From positions 1 to 29,258 of the forward strand of contig CALMBI010000061.1 in the NCBI GenBank assembly GCA_937860115.1: a stretch of 29,258 nt of DNA. The letters run 5' to 3'. Origin of the DNA: an uncultured Arcobacter sp. GTDB lineage: Bacteria > Campylobacterota > Campylobacteria > Campylobacterales > Arcobacteraceae. Below the pieces are notes generated by a model. It made no database searches and was not told the DNA's origin. It saw nothing but the letters and a program-made list of their open reading frames with translations. Made by a program: the position numbers and the translations under genes. Positions 1 to 7,951 of this stretch are shown in pieces (within the stretch, counting starts at the first letter, position 1; each line of letters begins with the position of its first letter).

Positions 1-54
1 ATGGTTGCAATTGGATATTTATTAAATTCAAAAGTAAAAATCCCACATCTTTAA
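1..54 (+). CDS. Possible C-terminal fragment of an upstream gene (partial)
   Basis: From the first base a reading frame runs 17 codons to a TAA at 52-54 and ends with residues NSKVKIPHL. It is open to the window edge, so it could be the tail of a larger + strand gene. A hairpin with a T-run follows at 73-99, as expected downstream of a gene end. The fragment is too short to identify. The ATG at base 1 is probably an internal codon. Confidence 0.3.
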   Translation: MVAIGYLLNSKVKIPHL

Positions 55-72
55 TTATATACATTTTTAAAA

Positions 73-99
73 AAAGGTGAGAAAGAAATTCTCACTTTT
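73..99. terminator. Probable bidirectional intrinsic terminator
   Basis: The 7-bp stem GTGAGAA/TTCTCAC (77-83 with 89-95) has a 5-base loop and is extended by A-T pairs and one G-T pair to 73-99. Four T follow on the + strand. On the - strand a run of T follows (A-run 69-75 on +). It lies just past the stop of the - strand gene at 112, and could serve both converging genes. Confidence 0.7.
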
Positions 100-111
100 G
101 TAAGGTCATTT

Positions 112-840
112 TTATGATAAAAGTTTTGGAGAATTGGCCGGAATAGCATTAGCTTGTGATGACACAACAGAACCAACAACAGCATTAATACTTGCACTTG
201 TAAAATCTGCCGTATTTTTACCAAAATCAATACTTTTAAATGATGCTTCTTGTGTAGATTTTTCTATCTCTGTATTGATAATTTTTAAAGAACGATTAGT
301 TTCTTTTTGAAGTGTATCATCAAAAAACTGTTTTTCTTGAGAAATGATCTCAATTTGTTGATCAATTGCTTTTATAAGGTCAGCAGGAGTTAATGGTTTT
401 GCCCCTAGTATGCCATCAAAATAGTTATGACTATCTGTATTTTCTTGATATTTTGCAAAATTTTTATTAATATCTGATGATAGATAATTGTACTTTGACA
501 TTAGTTCTTCTACTGATGGTTGAAGATCGATTAATGTTTTAATATCGCCACTATCGATACTCGTTTGCGTTGCATCTTTTAATGTTGTTAAGATTGAAGA
601 TTGCATCTCTATATTTCTTAATGAAATCTGAGCACTTGAAATATTATCCATCATAGATTTTAAAGTGATACTAAGTTCACTTCTTCTTGGTTCAGATGGT
701 AAATCTACAGAGAATGTATTAGTATTCTCTTTTGTAAAATCTATTTTTTCAAGGGCTTGAACATTTATAGAACTAGATAACGTAGAACTATCAACACTGG
801 TCATTAAAGAACTATTTATATAATCACTATTTACTTCCAA
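112..840 (-). CDS. Small flagellin-like protein
   Basis: The protein has 242 residues and a TTG start with a well-placed AAGGAG six bases upstream. The last 35 residues resemble the C-terminal D0 helix of flagellins: an FG..TADFT segment, then SQANAIPAN and a final KLL, like the family's SQANxxPQNVLxLL ending. Residues about 57-100 (LKSMMDNISSAQISL... ILTTLKDATQTSID) loosely match the conserved flagellin helix before the variable region. The usual N-terminus (INTN..A) and the D2/D3 domains are absent. C. jejuni FlaC, a secreted flagellin-like protein of similar size, is a possible analogue; a flagellin-derived structural or secreted factor is my inference. No flagellar gene lies beside it, and it converges on the window's left edge. 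The flagellin tail resemblance is fairly clear; the role is unknown. Confidence 0.6.
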   Translation of the reverse strand: MEVNSDYINSSLMTSVDSSTLSSSINVQALEKIDFTKENTNTFSVDLPSEPRRSELSITLKSMMDNISSAQISLRNIEMQSSILTTLKDATQTSIDSGDIKTLIDLQPSVEELMSKYNYLSSDINKNFAKYQENTDSHNYFDGILGAKPLTPADLIKAIDQQIEIISQEKQFFDDTLQKETNRSLKIINTEIEKSTQEASFKSIDFGKNTADFTSASINAVVGSVVSSQANAIPANSPKLLS

Positions 841-871
841 AACAAACTCCTTATATAGATTTTTACTCTGT

Positions 872-877
872 ATTATA
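872..877 (-). promoter_or_regulatory. Candidate -10 box for the flagellin-like gene
   Basis: TATAAT on the - strand, about 32 bases before the TTG start, preceded by T-rich DNA as is usual for Campylobacterota vegetative promoters. I see no sigma-54 GG/GC pair. An AAAGTTT lies 14 bases upstream and vaguely recalls the sigma-28 -35 region, but the -10 lacks CGAT. Confidence 0.4.
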
Positions 878-1035
878 GTGTTATAAAAATTAAACTTTTC
901 TTAGAATTAGTTAAAAATTATAATTTTTTAAGGATTTATTTGATAATGAGTTTTAAATTTTATAAGAATTTTTTTCAATTACTTGTAACATAGAGTTTAT
1001 TTTAAAATCTCATTAAAATTTAATAATCTTTTAAA

Positions 1036-1041
1036 TATAAT
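1036..1041 (+). promoter_or_regulatory. Candidate -10 box for ilvB-ilvH
   Basis: TATAAT 75 bases upstream of the ilvB start, giving an untranslated leader of roughly 65-70 bases. I saw no leader peptide rich in Ile/Val/Leu and no attenuator hairpin in it. Confidence 0.5.
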
Positions 1042-1115
1042 CCGACCTAATTTTACACATTATATTTTACTCTAATATTGTTATTTAGTGGTTGAAATGA
1101 TTAAAGGAGATTGGC

Positions 1116-2813
1116 ATGCGAATTACTGGTGCTAAAATGGTTATTAAAGCTCTTGCTTTGGAAAATACAGAGGTTGTATTTGGATACCCAGGTGGAGCGA
1201 TTATGAATGTTTATGATGAAATTTATAAACAAAAAGATTTCCAACATATTCTAACAAAACATGAACAAGGTGCTGTGCACGCTGCAGATGGATATGCAAG
1301 AGCTACAGGAAAAGTTGGTGTTTGTATTGTTACTTCAGGCCCTGGATTTACAAATGCTGTTACTGGTTTGGCTACAGCTTATATGGATTCAATACCTATG
1401 GTTTGCATTAGTGGGCAAGTACCAAATGCTATTATAGGAACAGATGGTTTCCAAGAGATAGATGCTGTTGGTATCTCTAGACCTTGTACAAAACATAATT
1501 TTTTGGTAACTACAATTGAAGAGTTACCAAGAGTATTAAAAGAGGCATTTTATATTGCTCAATCAGGTAGACCTGGACCTGTTCATGTTGATATTCCAAA
1601 AGATGTTACTGCTGAACTTGGGGTTTTTGATTATCCAACAGAGATAAATTTATCTACATATAAACCTACAATTAAAGGGAATGCAAGGCAAATTAAAAAA
1701 GCATTAGAAGAGATCTCTCAAAGTAAAAGACCATTATTGTATATTGGTGGTGGAGCTATATTATCAAATTGTGCTGATGAGATTAAAGAGTTTGCAAAAT
1801 ACACAGGAATACCTGCTGTTGAAACTTTAATGGCAAGAGGTGTTATGGGAAGTCAAAATGAACTTCTTTGCGGTATGCTTGGAATGCATGGAGAATATGC
1901 AGCTAATATTGCAATGTATGAAACAGATTGTATTATCTCTTTAGGTGCTAGATTTGATGATAGGGTAACAGGAAGACTAGATAAATTTGGTAAACATGCA
2001 AAAATTATCCATGTTGATATCGATCCAGCTAATATTGGAAAAATAGTACATATTAACTATCCAATCGTTGGGGATCTCAAAACAGTTATGGCTGATATGT
2101 TAGTGTATGCTAATGAGTGTACATTTAACGACTATACTCATTGGGTTGACACAATTAAAAAGAATAGAAAAAATAAACCATTAACATATTTTGATAATGG
2201 TGAAGCATTAAAACCACAGTGGGTAATCGAAAGAACAGGTGAACTTTTAGGTGATAAAGCGATCATCTCAACAGATGTTGGACAACATCAAATGTGGGCT
2301 GCTCAATTTTATCCATTTAATTATCCAAGACAATGGGTGACAAGTGGTGGACTTGGAACAATGGGATATGGATTACCAGCAGCTATGGGAGTAAAAAGAG
2401 GATGCCCAGAAAAAATCTCTATAAACTTTACAGGTGATGGTTCAATTATGATGAATTGTCAAGAGATTATTACGTGTACTCAATATAATCTTCCAGTTGT
2501 AAATATTATTTTAAATAACAATTATCTCGGGATGGTAAGACAATGGCAAACATTTTTCTATCAAGATAGATTGTCAGAAACTATTTTAGAAGTACAACCA
2601 AATTTTCAAATGCTTTGCGAATCTATGGGTGGGGTTGGATATAGAGTAACTACAAAAGAAGAGTTTGATAAAGCTTTAAATGATGCTGTTGCTTCAAATA
2701 AAACTGCATTTATAGAAGTTATGATCGATAGAAGAGAAAACGTATTCCCAATGGTACCAAATGGACATGCGCTTAATGAGATGATCTTATTAGAAGAAGA
2801 GGAGACAAAGTAA
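1116..2813 (+). CDS. ilvB: Acetolactate synthase, large (catalytic) subunit
   Basis: Joins two pyruvates, or pyruvate and 2-oxobutyrate, in the first common step of valine, leucine and isoleucine synthesis in the cytoplasm; it needs thiamine diphosphate, Mg and FAD. The 565 residues have the family's usual length and order. The N-terminal pyrimidine-binding domain carries FGYPGGAIMNVYD and catalytic Glu50 in KHEQGAVHAADGYARATG. A central FAD/Rossmann domain follows, then the C-terminal pyrophosphate-binding domain with GDGS near residue 441 and NNNYLGMVRQW. The start has AAAGGAGA seven bases upstream. The stop overlaps the ilvH start by one base (TAATG), so both subunits should be translationally coupled. 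C. jejuni names the same gene ilvI. Confidence 0.96.
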   Translation: MRITGAKMVIKALALENTEVVFGYPGGAIMNVYDEIYKQKDFQHILTKHEQGAVHAADGYARATGKVGVCIVTSGPGFTNAVTGLATAYMDSIPMVCISGQVPNAIIGTDGFQEIDAVGISRPCTKHNFLVTTIEELPRVLKEAFYIAQSGRPGPVHVDIPKDVTAELGVFDYPTEINLSTYKPTIKGNARQIKKALEEISQSKRPLLYIGGGAILSNCADEIKEFAKYTGIPAVETLMARGVMGSQNELLCGMLGMHGEYAANIAMYETDCIISLGARFDDRVTGRLDKFGKHAKIIHVDIDPANIGKIVHINYPIVGDLKTVMADMLVYANECTFNDYTHWVDTIKKNRKNKPLTYFDNGEALKPQWVIERTGELLGDKAIISTDVGQHQMWAAQFYPFNYPRQWVTSGGLGTMGYGLPAAMGVKRGCPEKISINFTGDGSIMMNCQEIITCTQYNLPVVNIILNNNYLGMVRQWQTFFYQDRLSETILEVQPNFQMLCESMGGVGYRVTTKEEFDKALNDAVASNKTAFIEVMIDRRENVFPMVPNGHALNEMILLEEEETK

Positions 2814-3313
2814 TGAAAAGTGCACATGATTTTTACAATTCTACTGAAAAAAGAGAAGTTATTTCAGTAATCGTACAAAATGAAGATTCTGTACTTTCAA
2901 GAATCTCGAATCTATTTTCTGCGCGTGGATATAATATTGATAGTTTAACTGTAGCACCAGTACCAAATTCTGAATATTCTAGATTTACTATCGTAACAGT
3001 TGGTAGTGCTCGAACGATTGATCAAATTGTAAAGCAATTAAATAAACTCATACCTGTATTAAAAGTAATTGAACATAAAAATTTTATTGAAAAAGATACT
3101 GTTTTAGTTAAATTACCTATAATTGAACAAAGTTTAAGTGATATAAGTGTGTTAGCAAAAACATACAATGGATCAATTCAACACGTAACAGATGATTCTA
3201 TTGTTGTTTCAGCTACGGATGATCCAAAAAGAATTCTTGATTTTATAAAAATCATTCAAAGATTTAACCCTACTGAGATTGTTAGAAGTGGTGTTGTTTC
3301 TATAGAGAGATAA
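2813..3313 (+). CDS. ilvH: Acetolactate synthase, small (regulatory) subunit
   Basis: Regulatory partner of IlvB; family members raise its activity and give feedback inhibition by valine. The 166 residues hold an N-terminal ACT domain from about residue 15 (REVISVIVQNEDSVLSRI, then FSARGYNIDSLTVAP) and the second small-subunit domain from about 95 to the end. Length is normal. It starts within the ilvB stop codon. The next gene has its own promoter-like box, so the operon probably ends here, although no strong terminator hairpin is visible after the TAA. Confidence 0.95.
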   Translation: MKSAHDFYNSTEKREVISVIVQNEDSVLSRISNLFSARGYNIDSLTVAPVPNSEYSRFTIVTVGSARTIDQIVKQLNKLIPVLKVIEHKNFIEKDTVLVKLPIIEQSLSDISVLAKTYNGSIQHVTDDSIVVSATDDPKRILDFIKIIQRFNPTEIVRSGVVSIER

Positions 3314-3342
3314 TAAAAAACTTAAATTAAAAAAATAGTTGA

Positions 3343-3348
3343 TATAAT
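3343..3348 (+). promoter_or_regulatory. Candidate -10 box for the triheme cytochrome gene
   Basis: GATATAATT 29 bases upstream of the preferred ATG at 3377, in A/T-rich DNA between ilvH and the cytochrome gene. Confidence 0.5.
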
Positions 3349-3376
3349 TAGACCATATCAAAAAATGAGGTCAATT

Positions 3377-4153
3377 ATGAAACAAATCTTACTTGGAATT
3401 CTAACTACATCAGCATTTTTAAGTGCTGGTGTTGATATGGAATCTTGCAAACATTGCCATGGAGCAGATTGGGAAAAAGCTGCACTAGGTTCATCAAAAA
3501 TCGTTCGAGATATGACAAAAACTGAAGTTACTGAGGCGCTTCTTGGGTACAAAAATGGTACCTATGGTAGAAGTATGAAAGGCGTTATGTATACAAATAT
3601 CAAAATGTATAGCGATGAGGAACTCAAAAATACTGGAATAGGTTTAGATAAAAAAGTAATAAGAGGAGAGTTTAATCCTAATATAGATGTAAAAAGCTGT
3701 AAAGCGTGTCATGGAGCAGATTGGGAAAAAGCAGCACTTGGCTCTTCAAAAATAGTTGCTGATATGACAAAAGATGAGATTAGTGAAGCACTTTTAGGAT
3801 ACAAATATGGTACTTATGGTGGAAGAATGAAAGGTGTAATGCACACGAATGTTAAGATGTATTCTGATGAAGATCTTAAAAATAGTGGAATCGGTCTTGA
3901 TAAGAAAAGATTAAGAGCAAATTTTAATCCAAATATAGATGTAAAAAGTTGTAAATCATGTCATGGAGCAGATTGGGAAAAAGCAGCACTTGGCTCTTCA
4001 AAAATAGTTGCTGATATGACTCAGCAAGAGGTAAGTGATGCGCTTATTGGATACAAGTATGGAACATATGGAAGATCTATGAAAGGTGTAATGCATACAA
4101 ATGTTAAAATGTATTCAGATGAGGATTTAAAAAACTCAGGGATTGGAAAATAA
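3377..4153 (+). CDS. Periplasmic triheme c-type cytochrome with three tandem modules
   Basis: 258 residues. Residues 1-18 look like a Sec signal peptide (KQILLGIL..., ending LSAG). Three haem sites CxxCH follow at Cys24, Cys108 and Cys192, exactly 84 residues apart. Each is followed by GADWEKAALGSSKIV, a GYKxGTYG segment and MKGVM, whose Met is a likely axial ligand, as in small class I (cytochrome c553-like) proteins. The third module stops soon after LKNSGIG. The likely role is periplasmic electron transfer between quinol- or cytochrome bc1-derived electrons and an oxidase or reductase; the partner cannot be told from the context. I chose ATG 3377 over ATG 3365 because GAGG at 3367-3370 is a good ribosome site for the second and because the shorter form gives a cleaner signal peptide. 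Confidence 0.88.
   Translation: MKQILLGILTTSAFLSAGVDMESCKHCHGADWEKAALGSSKIVRDMTKTEVTEALLGYKNGTYGRSMKGVMYTNIKMYSDEELKNTGIGLDKKVIRGEFNPNIDVKSCKACHGADWEKAALGSSKIVADMTKDEISEALLGYKYGTYGGRMKGVMHTNVKMYSDEDLKNSGIGLDKKRLRANFNPNIDVKSCKSCHGADWEKAALGSSKIVADMTQQEVSDALIGYKYGTYGRSMKGVMHTNVKMYSDEDLKNSGIGK
3446..4150 (+). repeat. Three in-frame 252-base tandem modules (third shortened)
   Basis: Module starts at the first haem Cys codon: 3446, 3698 and 3950, a period of exactly 252 bases. Copies 2 and 3 share 62 identical bases without a gap (3707-3768 and 3959-4020), more than copy 1 shares with either. This suggests a recent duplication or gene conversion between copies 2 and 3. Confidence 0.9.
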
Positions 4154-4183
4154 GTTCTTATCTTTTGTTTATAGCATTTATGG

Positions 4184-4189
4184 TAAAAT
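4184..4189 (+). promoter_or_regulatory. Candidate extended -10 box for lpxD
   Basis: TGGTAAAAT, 38 bases upstream of the TTG start of lpxD. Confidence 0.4.
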
Positions 4190-4226
4190 CTTCGTTTATT
4201 GAAAATTATTATCATAAGGGGAGACT

Positions 4227-5186
4227 TTGAAATTACAAGAGATTAGTAAAAGCCTTGGTATATCATGTGAAAGTGATCTTGAAGTTTCTGGTTTAAACAC
4301 TTTAAAGGACGCTTCAAATAGTGAAATCTCTTTTTTAGAAAATAAAAAATATTTATCTGATCTATTAACTACAAAAGCTGGTGCTGTATTTGTTACTCCT
4401 GATTTAATTGATCAAGTACCAATAGATACTATAGCATTGGTATGTGATAATCCTTATATAAATTTAGCTAAATGTTCACAATTTTTTGCACCAAAAATCA
4501 TTGAAACGGATGGTAATGAGCCAATAATAGGCGAAGATACTATTATTATGAATAATGTTTTTATTGGTAAAAATACACAAATTGGACTTAACTGTAGGCT
4601 GATGTCTGGAGTATTTATAGGTGATAATGTAATCATTGGAAATAATGTTACACTCTATCCAAATGTGGTCATCTATAGAGATTGTGTTGTTGGAAATGAT
4701 GTAATGATCCACGCTGGAACAGTGATTGGAAGTGATGGATTTGGTTTTGCACACACAAAAGATGGCAAATATATCAAAATATATCAAAATGGAAATGTGA
4801 TAATAGGTAATAATGTTGAGATTGGGGCAAATTGTGCTATTGATAGGGCTGCATTTAGATCAACTACAATAGAAGATGGTGCTAGACTTGATAATCTTAT
4901 ACATATTGCACATAACTGCATTGTTGGTAAAGGATCAATCTTAACTGGGCAAGTTGGCCTTGCTGGTTCTACTATTTTAAAAGAGTATGTTGTAATGGCA
5001 GGACAAAGTGCTGTGACTGGACATCTTGAAATAGCACCTTTTACTACTATTTCGGCACGTGGAGTCGTTAGTAAATCTATAACAGAACCAAAAAAACAAT
5101 GGGCTGGCTTCCCTTTGATGGAACACAAAAGTTGGCTTAAGTTACAAGCAAAGATAACAAGATTACTTATAAAGGATAACAAATAG
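4227..5186 (+). CDS. lpxD: UDP-3-O-acyl-glucosamine N-acyltransferase
   Basis: Adds the second (N-linked) acyl chain from acyl-ACP to UDP-3-O-acyl-glucosamine in lipid A synthesis. The 319 residues include an N-terminal uridine-binding domain (1-100) and a left-handed beta-helix of hexapeptide repeats from about 100 to 280 (IGEDTII, IGKNTQI, IGDNVII, IGNNVEI). His229 in HIAHN fits the E. coli catalytic His239. A short C-terminal helix follows. The TTG start is supported by AAGGGGAG five bases upstream and by family length. Its TAG stop (5184-5186) overlaps the apparent beginning of the ftsK coding region, so the two are probably co-transcribed. The ilv-ilvH-lpxD order is also known in C. jejuni, where no cytochrome gene intervenes as far as I recall. 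Confidence 0.95.
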   Translation: MKLQEISKSLGISCESDLEVSGLNTLKDASNSEISFLENKKYLSDLLTTKAGAVFVTPDLIDQVPIDTIALVCDNPYINLAKCSQFFAPKIIETDGNEPIIGEDTIIMNNVFIGKNTQIGLNCRLMSGVFIGDNVIIGNNVTLYPNVVIYRDCVVGNDVMIHAGTVIGSDGFGFAHTKDGKYIKIYQNGNVIIGNNVEIGANCAIDRAAFRSTTIEDGARLDNLIHIAHNCIVGKGSILTGQVGLAGSTILKEYVVMAGQSAVTGHLEIAPFTTISARGVVSKSITEPKKQWAGFPLMEHKSWLKLQAKITRLLIKDNK

Positions 5187-5365
5187 TACCAAAAATATTA
5201 TATTTTATTGTCGGATTTATTTTAATCTATTTTTCATTTTCTATTTTTGTTCCGTCTGAAGAGATAGTTGGAACAGTTGGTTACAGTGTCGCTATCTATT
5301 CTCATGAATATTTTGGATATATCTCATATGTCTATCTTTTTGGACTTATTTTTACACTTTATAGA
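5183..5365 (+). other. Upstream in-frame extension of ftsK with no canonical start codon
   Basis: The ftsK frame is open from the TAA at 5177-5179 and gives 61 extra codons that read like the FtsK N-terminus: PKILYFIVGFILIYFSFSIF forms a first membrane helix, and YFGYISYVYLFGLIF a second. The frame holds no ATG, GTG or TTG before 5366. AAAGGA at 5171-5176 is correctly spaced for an ATA at 5183 (six bases) or a GTA at 5186 (nine bases), the latter being one base from GTG. I infer that this stretch is translated. The start codon is either non-canonical or altered. Confidence 0.6.
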
Positions 5366-7342
5366 TTGATAATGATTAAAAAACCTGATGAAGAATTTTG
5401 GATTAAATTTGGAATCGGTTTTTTTCTTTTTATCAATTTGGTATTACTACAAGCTTTAATATTTGAAGATAATTTATCTGGGAAAATTGGTGAGAGTTTA
5501 GTAGGATTTTTAAGCCCAGTTATTGGGGTTGCAGGAATTTGGATATTTGTCATTATTGGACTCATTGTTGGAACTTACATGCTTCTTCATTATAATGATT
5601 TTGATTTTGACGAGTTTCTTGGAAAAGTTATTGCATTTTTAAAACCAAAAGAGAAACCAAAAACGGTACTAAAGGAGAAACAAACTCCCCAACAAAAAAC
5701 AAAACCAAAAGAGTCTGCAAGTGTAAAAGCAGATGATCAAGAGAAAAAACTAAAAGAGATAGAAGCGAAATTAGCAAAATTAGATAATGAATTAGATGCA
5801 AAAAGTGATGAAACAAAAGAACAACTTCAGGATACTCAAGTTGAAATAGCTTCTCAAAAAGAAAAAGTAACTATAGTAGCAGAACTAGAAGAGAATAAAA
5901 AGCTTTTAGAAGATATCGATGTTGGAAATGTTGAAAAACCAAAAGATTTTAAATTACCACCAGCAGATTTTTTTGCAAAACCCGCTAAAACAAAAATGAA
6001 AATCAATGAATCTGCAATTGATAAAAAAATTGAAGATCTTTTAGAAAAACTGATGCAATTTAAAATTGAAGGTGATGTCGTTAGAACATATACAGGTCCA
6101 ATTGTTACAACATTTGAATTTAAACCAGCTCCAAATGTAAAGGTTTCTAAAATTTTAGGCCTTCAAGATGACTTAGCAATGGCTTTAAAAGCACAAACTA
6201 TAAGAATTCAAGCACCCATTCCTGGAAAAGATGTTGTTGGTATAGAGGTTCCAAATGAAAATATGGAAACAATATATTTTAGAGAGATGTTAGAGAGCGA
6301 GATATTTAAAAATAGTAAATCTCCGCTTACTATGATATTAGGTAAAGATATCGTAGGTCAACCATTTGTGACTGATCTTAAAAAACTTCCGCATCTCTTA
6401 ATTGCTGGCACAACAGGAAGTGGAAAATCTGTTGGTATTAATGCTATGATACTTTCATTACTATATAAAAATTCCCCAGATAATTTAAAACTTATTATGA
6501 TAGATCCCAAAATGCTTGAATTTTCTATATATAATGATATTCCACACCTTTTAACTCCAGTGATTACAAGAGCAACTGAAGCTATAAATGCATTAGCTAA
6601 TATGGTAAAAGAGATGGAGAGACGTTATTCTATGATGGCTAAAACAAGAACAAAAAATATAGAAAACTATAATGAAAAAGCTTCACAAGAAGGGTTTGAG
6701 CCTTTTCCTTATATCGTGATTATTATAGATGAGTTAGCAGATCTTATGATGACTAGTGGAAAAGAGGTTGAGATTAATATTGCAAGACTTGCTCAAATGG
6801 CAAGAGCGAGTGGTATCCACTTAATAGTAGCTACACAAAGACCATCTGTTGATGTTGTTACAGGACTTATTAAAGCAAATCTACCTAGTCGTGTAAGTTA
6901 CAAAGTTGGACAGAGAGTTGATAGTAAAATTATCCTTGATTCTATGGGAGCTGAGTCTTTACTTGGAAGAGGGGATATGCTTTTTACACCTCCAGGTATG
7001 AGTGGCTTGGTGCGAATCCATGCTCCATGGAGTGATGAAAAAGAGATCGATAAAGTGGTTGAATTTTTAAAAGATCAAAGAGAAGTACAATACGATATTA
7101 GTTTCTTGAAAGAAAAAAATGATGATTTTAGTGGCGGTTCAACAACTAGTTTAGGTGAACTTGATGAACTTTTTGAAGAAGCAAAGCTTATAGTTATACA
7201 AGATCAAAAAAGTTCAATTAGTTATCTTCAAAGAAGATTAAAAATTGGATACAACAGAGCAGCTAGTATAGTTGAGCAATTAGAACACAATGGAATATTA
7301 TCTCCGGTTAATGCAAAAGGAAATAGAGATATTTTAATTTAA
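5366..7342 (+). CDS. ftsK: DNA translocase FtsK
   Basis: Membrane-anchored hexameric ATPase that pumps chromosomal DNA during septum closure. From the first canonical start (TTG) it has 658 residues; with the upstream extension it would have 719. Two membrane helices are seen at about 11-35 and 50-75, then a charged Lys/Glu/Gln-rich linker (about 90-200), then the motor: Walker A GTTGSGKS at 348-355, Walker B IIIDELADLMM, and the motif ATQRPSVDVVTGLIKAN. The last 60 residues form the winged-helix gamma domain (SSISYLQRRLKIGYNRA), which reads KOPS-type DNA sites. The TTG start would remove two of the usual four membrane helices and has no clear ribosome site, so I think the true start is upstream (see 5183-5365). 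The linker is short compared with E. coli FtsK, as in other Campylobacterota. Confidence 0.94.
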   Translation: MIMIKKPDEEFWIKFGIGFFLFINLVLLQALIFEDNLSGKIGESLVGFLSPVIGVAGIWIFVIIGLIVGTYMLLHYNDFDFDEFLGKVIAFLKPKEKPKTVLKEKQTPQQKTKPKESASVKADDQEKKLKEIEAKLAKLDNELDAKSDETKEQLQDTQVEIASQKEKVTIVAELEENKKLLEDIDVGNVEKPKDFKLPPADFFAKPAKTKMKINESAIDKKIEDLLEKLMQFKIEGDVVRTYTGPIVTTFEFKPAPNVKVSKILGLQDDLAMALKAQTIRIQAPIPGKDVVGIEVPNENMETIYFREMLESEIFKNSKSPLTMILGKDIVGQPFVTDLKKLPHLLIAGTTGSGKSVGINAMILSLLYKNSPDNLKLIMIDPKMLEFSIYNDIPHLLTPVITRATEAINALANMVKEMERRYSMMAKTRTKNIENYNEKASQEGFEPFPYIVIIIDELADLMMTSGKEVEINIARLAQMARASGIHLIVATQRPSVDVVTGLIKANLPSRVSYKVGQRVDSKIILDSMGAESLLGRGDMLFTPPGMSGLVRIHAPWSDEKEIDKVVEFLKDQREVQYDISFLKEKNDDFSGGSTTSLGELDELFEEAKLIVIQDQKSSISYLQRRLKIGYNRAASIVEQLEHNGILSPVNAKGNRDILI

Positions 7343-7348
7343 ATATAG

Positions 7349-7354
7349 TACAAT
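7349..7354 (+). promoter_or_regulatory. Candidate -10 box for hpf
   Basis: TAGTACAAT lies 30 bases upstream of the hpf ATG, just after the ftsK stop, and leaves room for AAGGAG at 7372-7377. Confidence 0.35.
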
Positions 7355-7383
7355 TGTTTTGATTTTAATATAAGGAGTAGATT

Positions 7384-7926
7384 ATGAATACAAGTATAGT
7401 AGGAAGACACGTTAACGTTACAGAGGAGTTAAAAAGTCATATTCATAATACAATTGATGCGTTCAAAAAATATAATTTGGATATCGTTTCTGTAAACGCT
7501 ATTATCTCTCAAGAACAAAAACATGGAAAAAATGTAATTACATTTGAATATGTACTGAATATTGCTCACCAAGATGCAATAGTTGTAAAACAAAAAGATA
7601 AGGATCTTCATGCTGCAATTGATATTGCAACAGATAGAGTTTGCAAAATTTTAAGAAGACACAGTGATAAAATTAAAGGTCACAAAGCTACAAAATTAAG
7701 TGAAATCTCTGTGGAAGAAGAGGTTGATAAGGTTGCAAAAGAATTAGAACTTTTAGAAGAAGAGATTGTTCCAGTGAAAATGAAATCGTATAAGCCAATG
7801 GAGATTGAAGAAGCACTTACAGAACTCAAAGCAGATGGTGGAGTATTTAAAGTATTCTACGATCTAGATGATAATTTTAGAGTTTTATACAAAATGAAAG
7901 ATGGTAAGCATTTCGGACTTTATTAA
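7384..7926 (+). CDS. hpf: Ribosome hibernation promoting factor, long form
   Basis: Binds the 30S decoding region and pairs ribosomes into inactive 100S dimers in slow growth or stress. The 180 residues contain the S30AE fold at 1-95 (begins NTSIVGRHVNVTEELKSHI) and, after an acidic linker, the short C-terminal dimerisation domain that marks the long form (about 130-180: YKPMEIEEALTELK... VFYDLDDNFRVLYKMKDG). Length is typical of long HPF. TAAGGAG precedes the ATG at normal spacing. The next gene follows after 25 bases and is probably co-transcribed. Confidence 0.92.
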   Translation: MNTSIVGRHVNVTEELKSHIHNTIDAFKKYNLDIVSVNAIISQEQKHGKNVITFEYVLNIAHQDAIVVKQKDKDLHAAIDIATDRVCKILRRHSDKIKGHKATKLSEISVEEEVDKVAKELELLEEEIVPVKMKSYKPMEIEEALTELKADGGVFKVFYDLDDNFRVLYKMKDGKHFGLY

Positions 7927-7951
7927 TAGTGGTTATAAAAGGAGTAAATAG

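Noticed and set aside
1042..1115. Ile/Val/Leu attenuator or riboswitch before ilvB
   Set aside because: No leader peptide and no paired stems with a T-run found in this short leader.
4454..5182. Three - strand frames opposite lpxD
   Set aside because: They overlap a confidently identified gene and arise from the hexapeptide repeat codons; no start signals and no recognisable domains.
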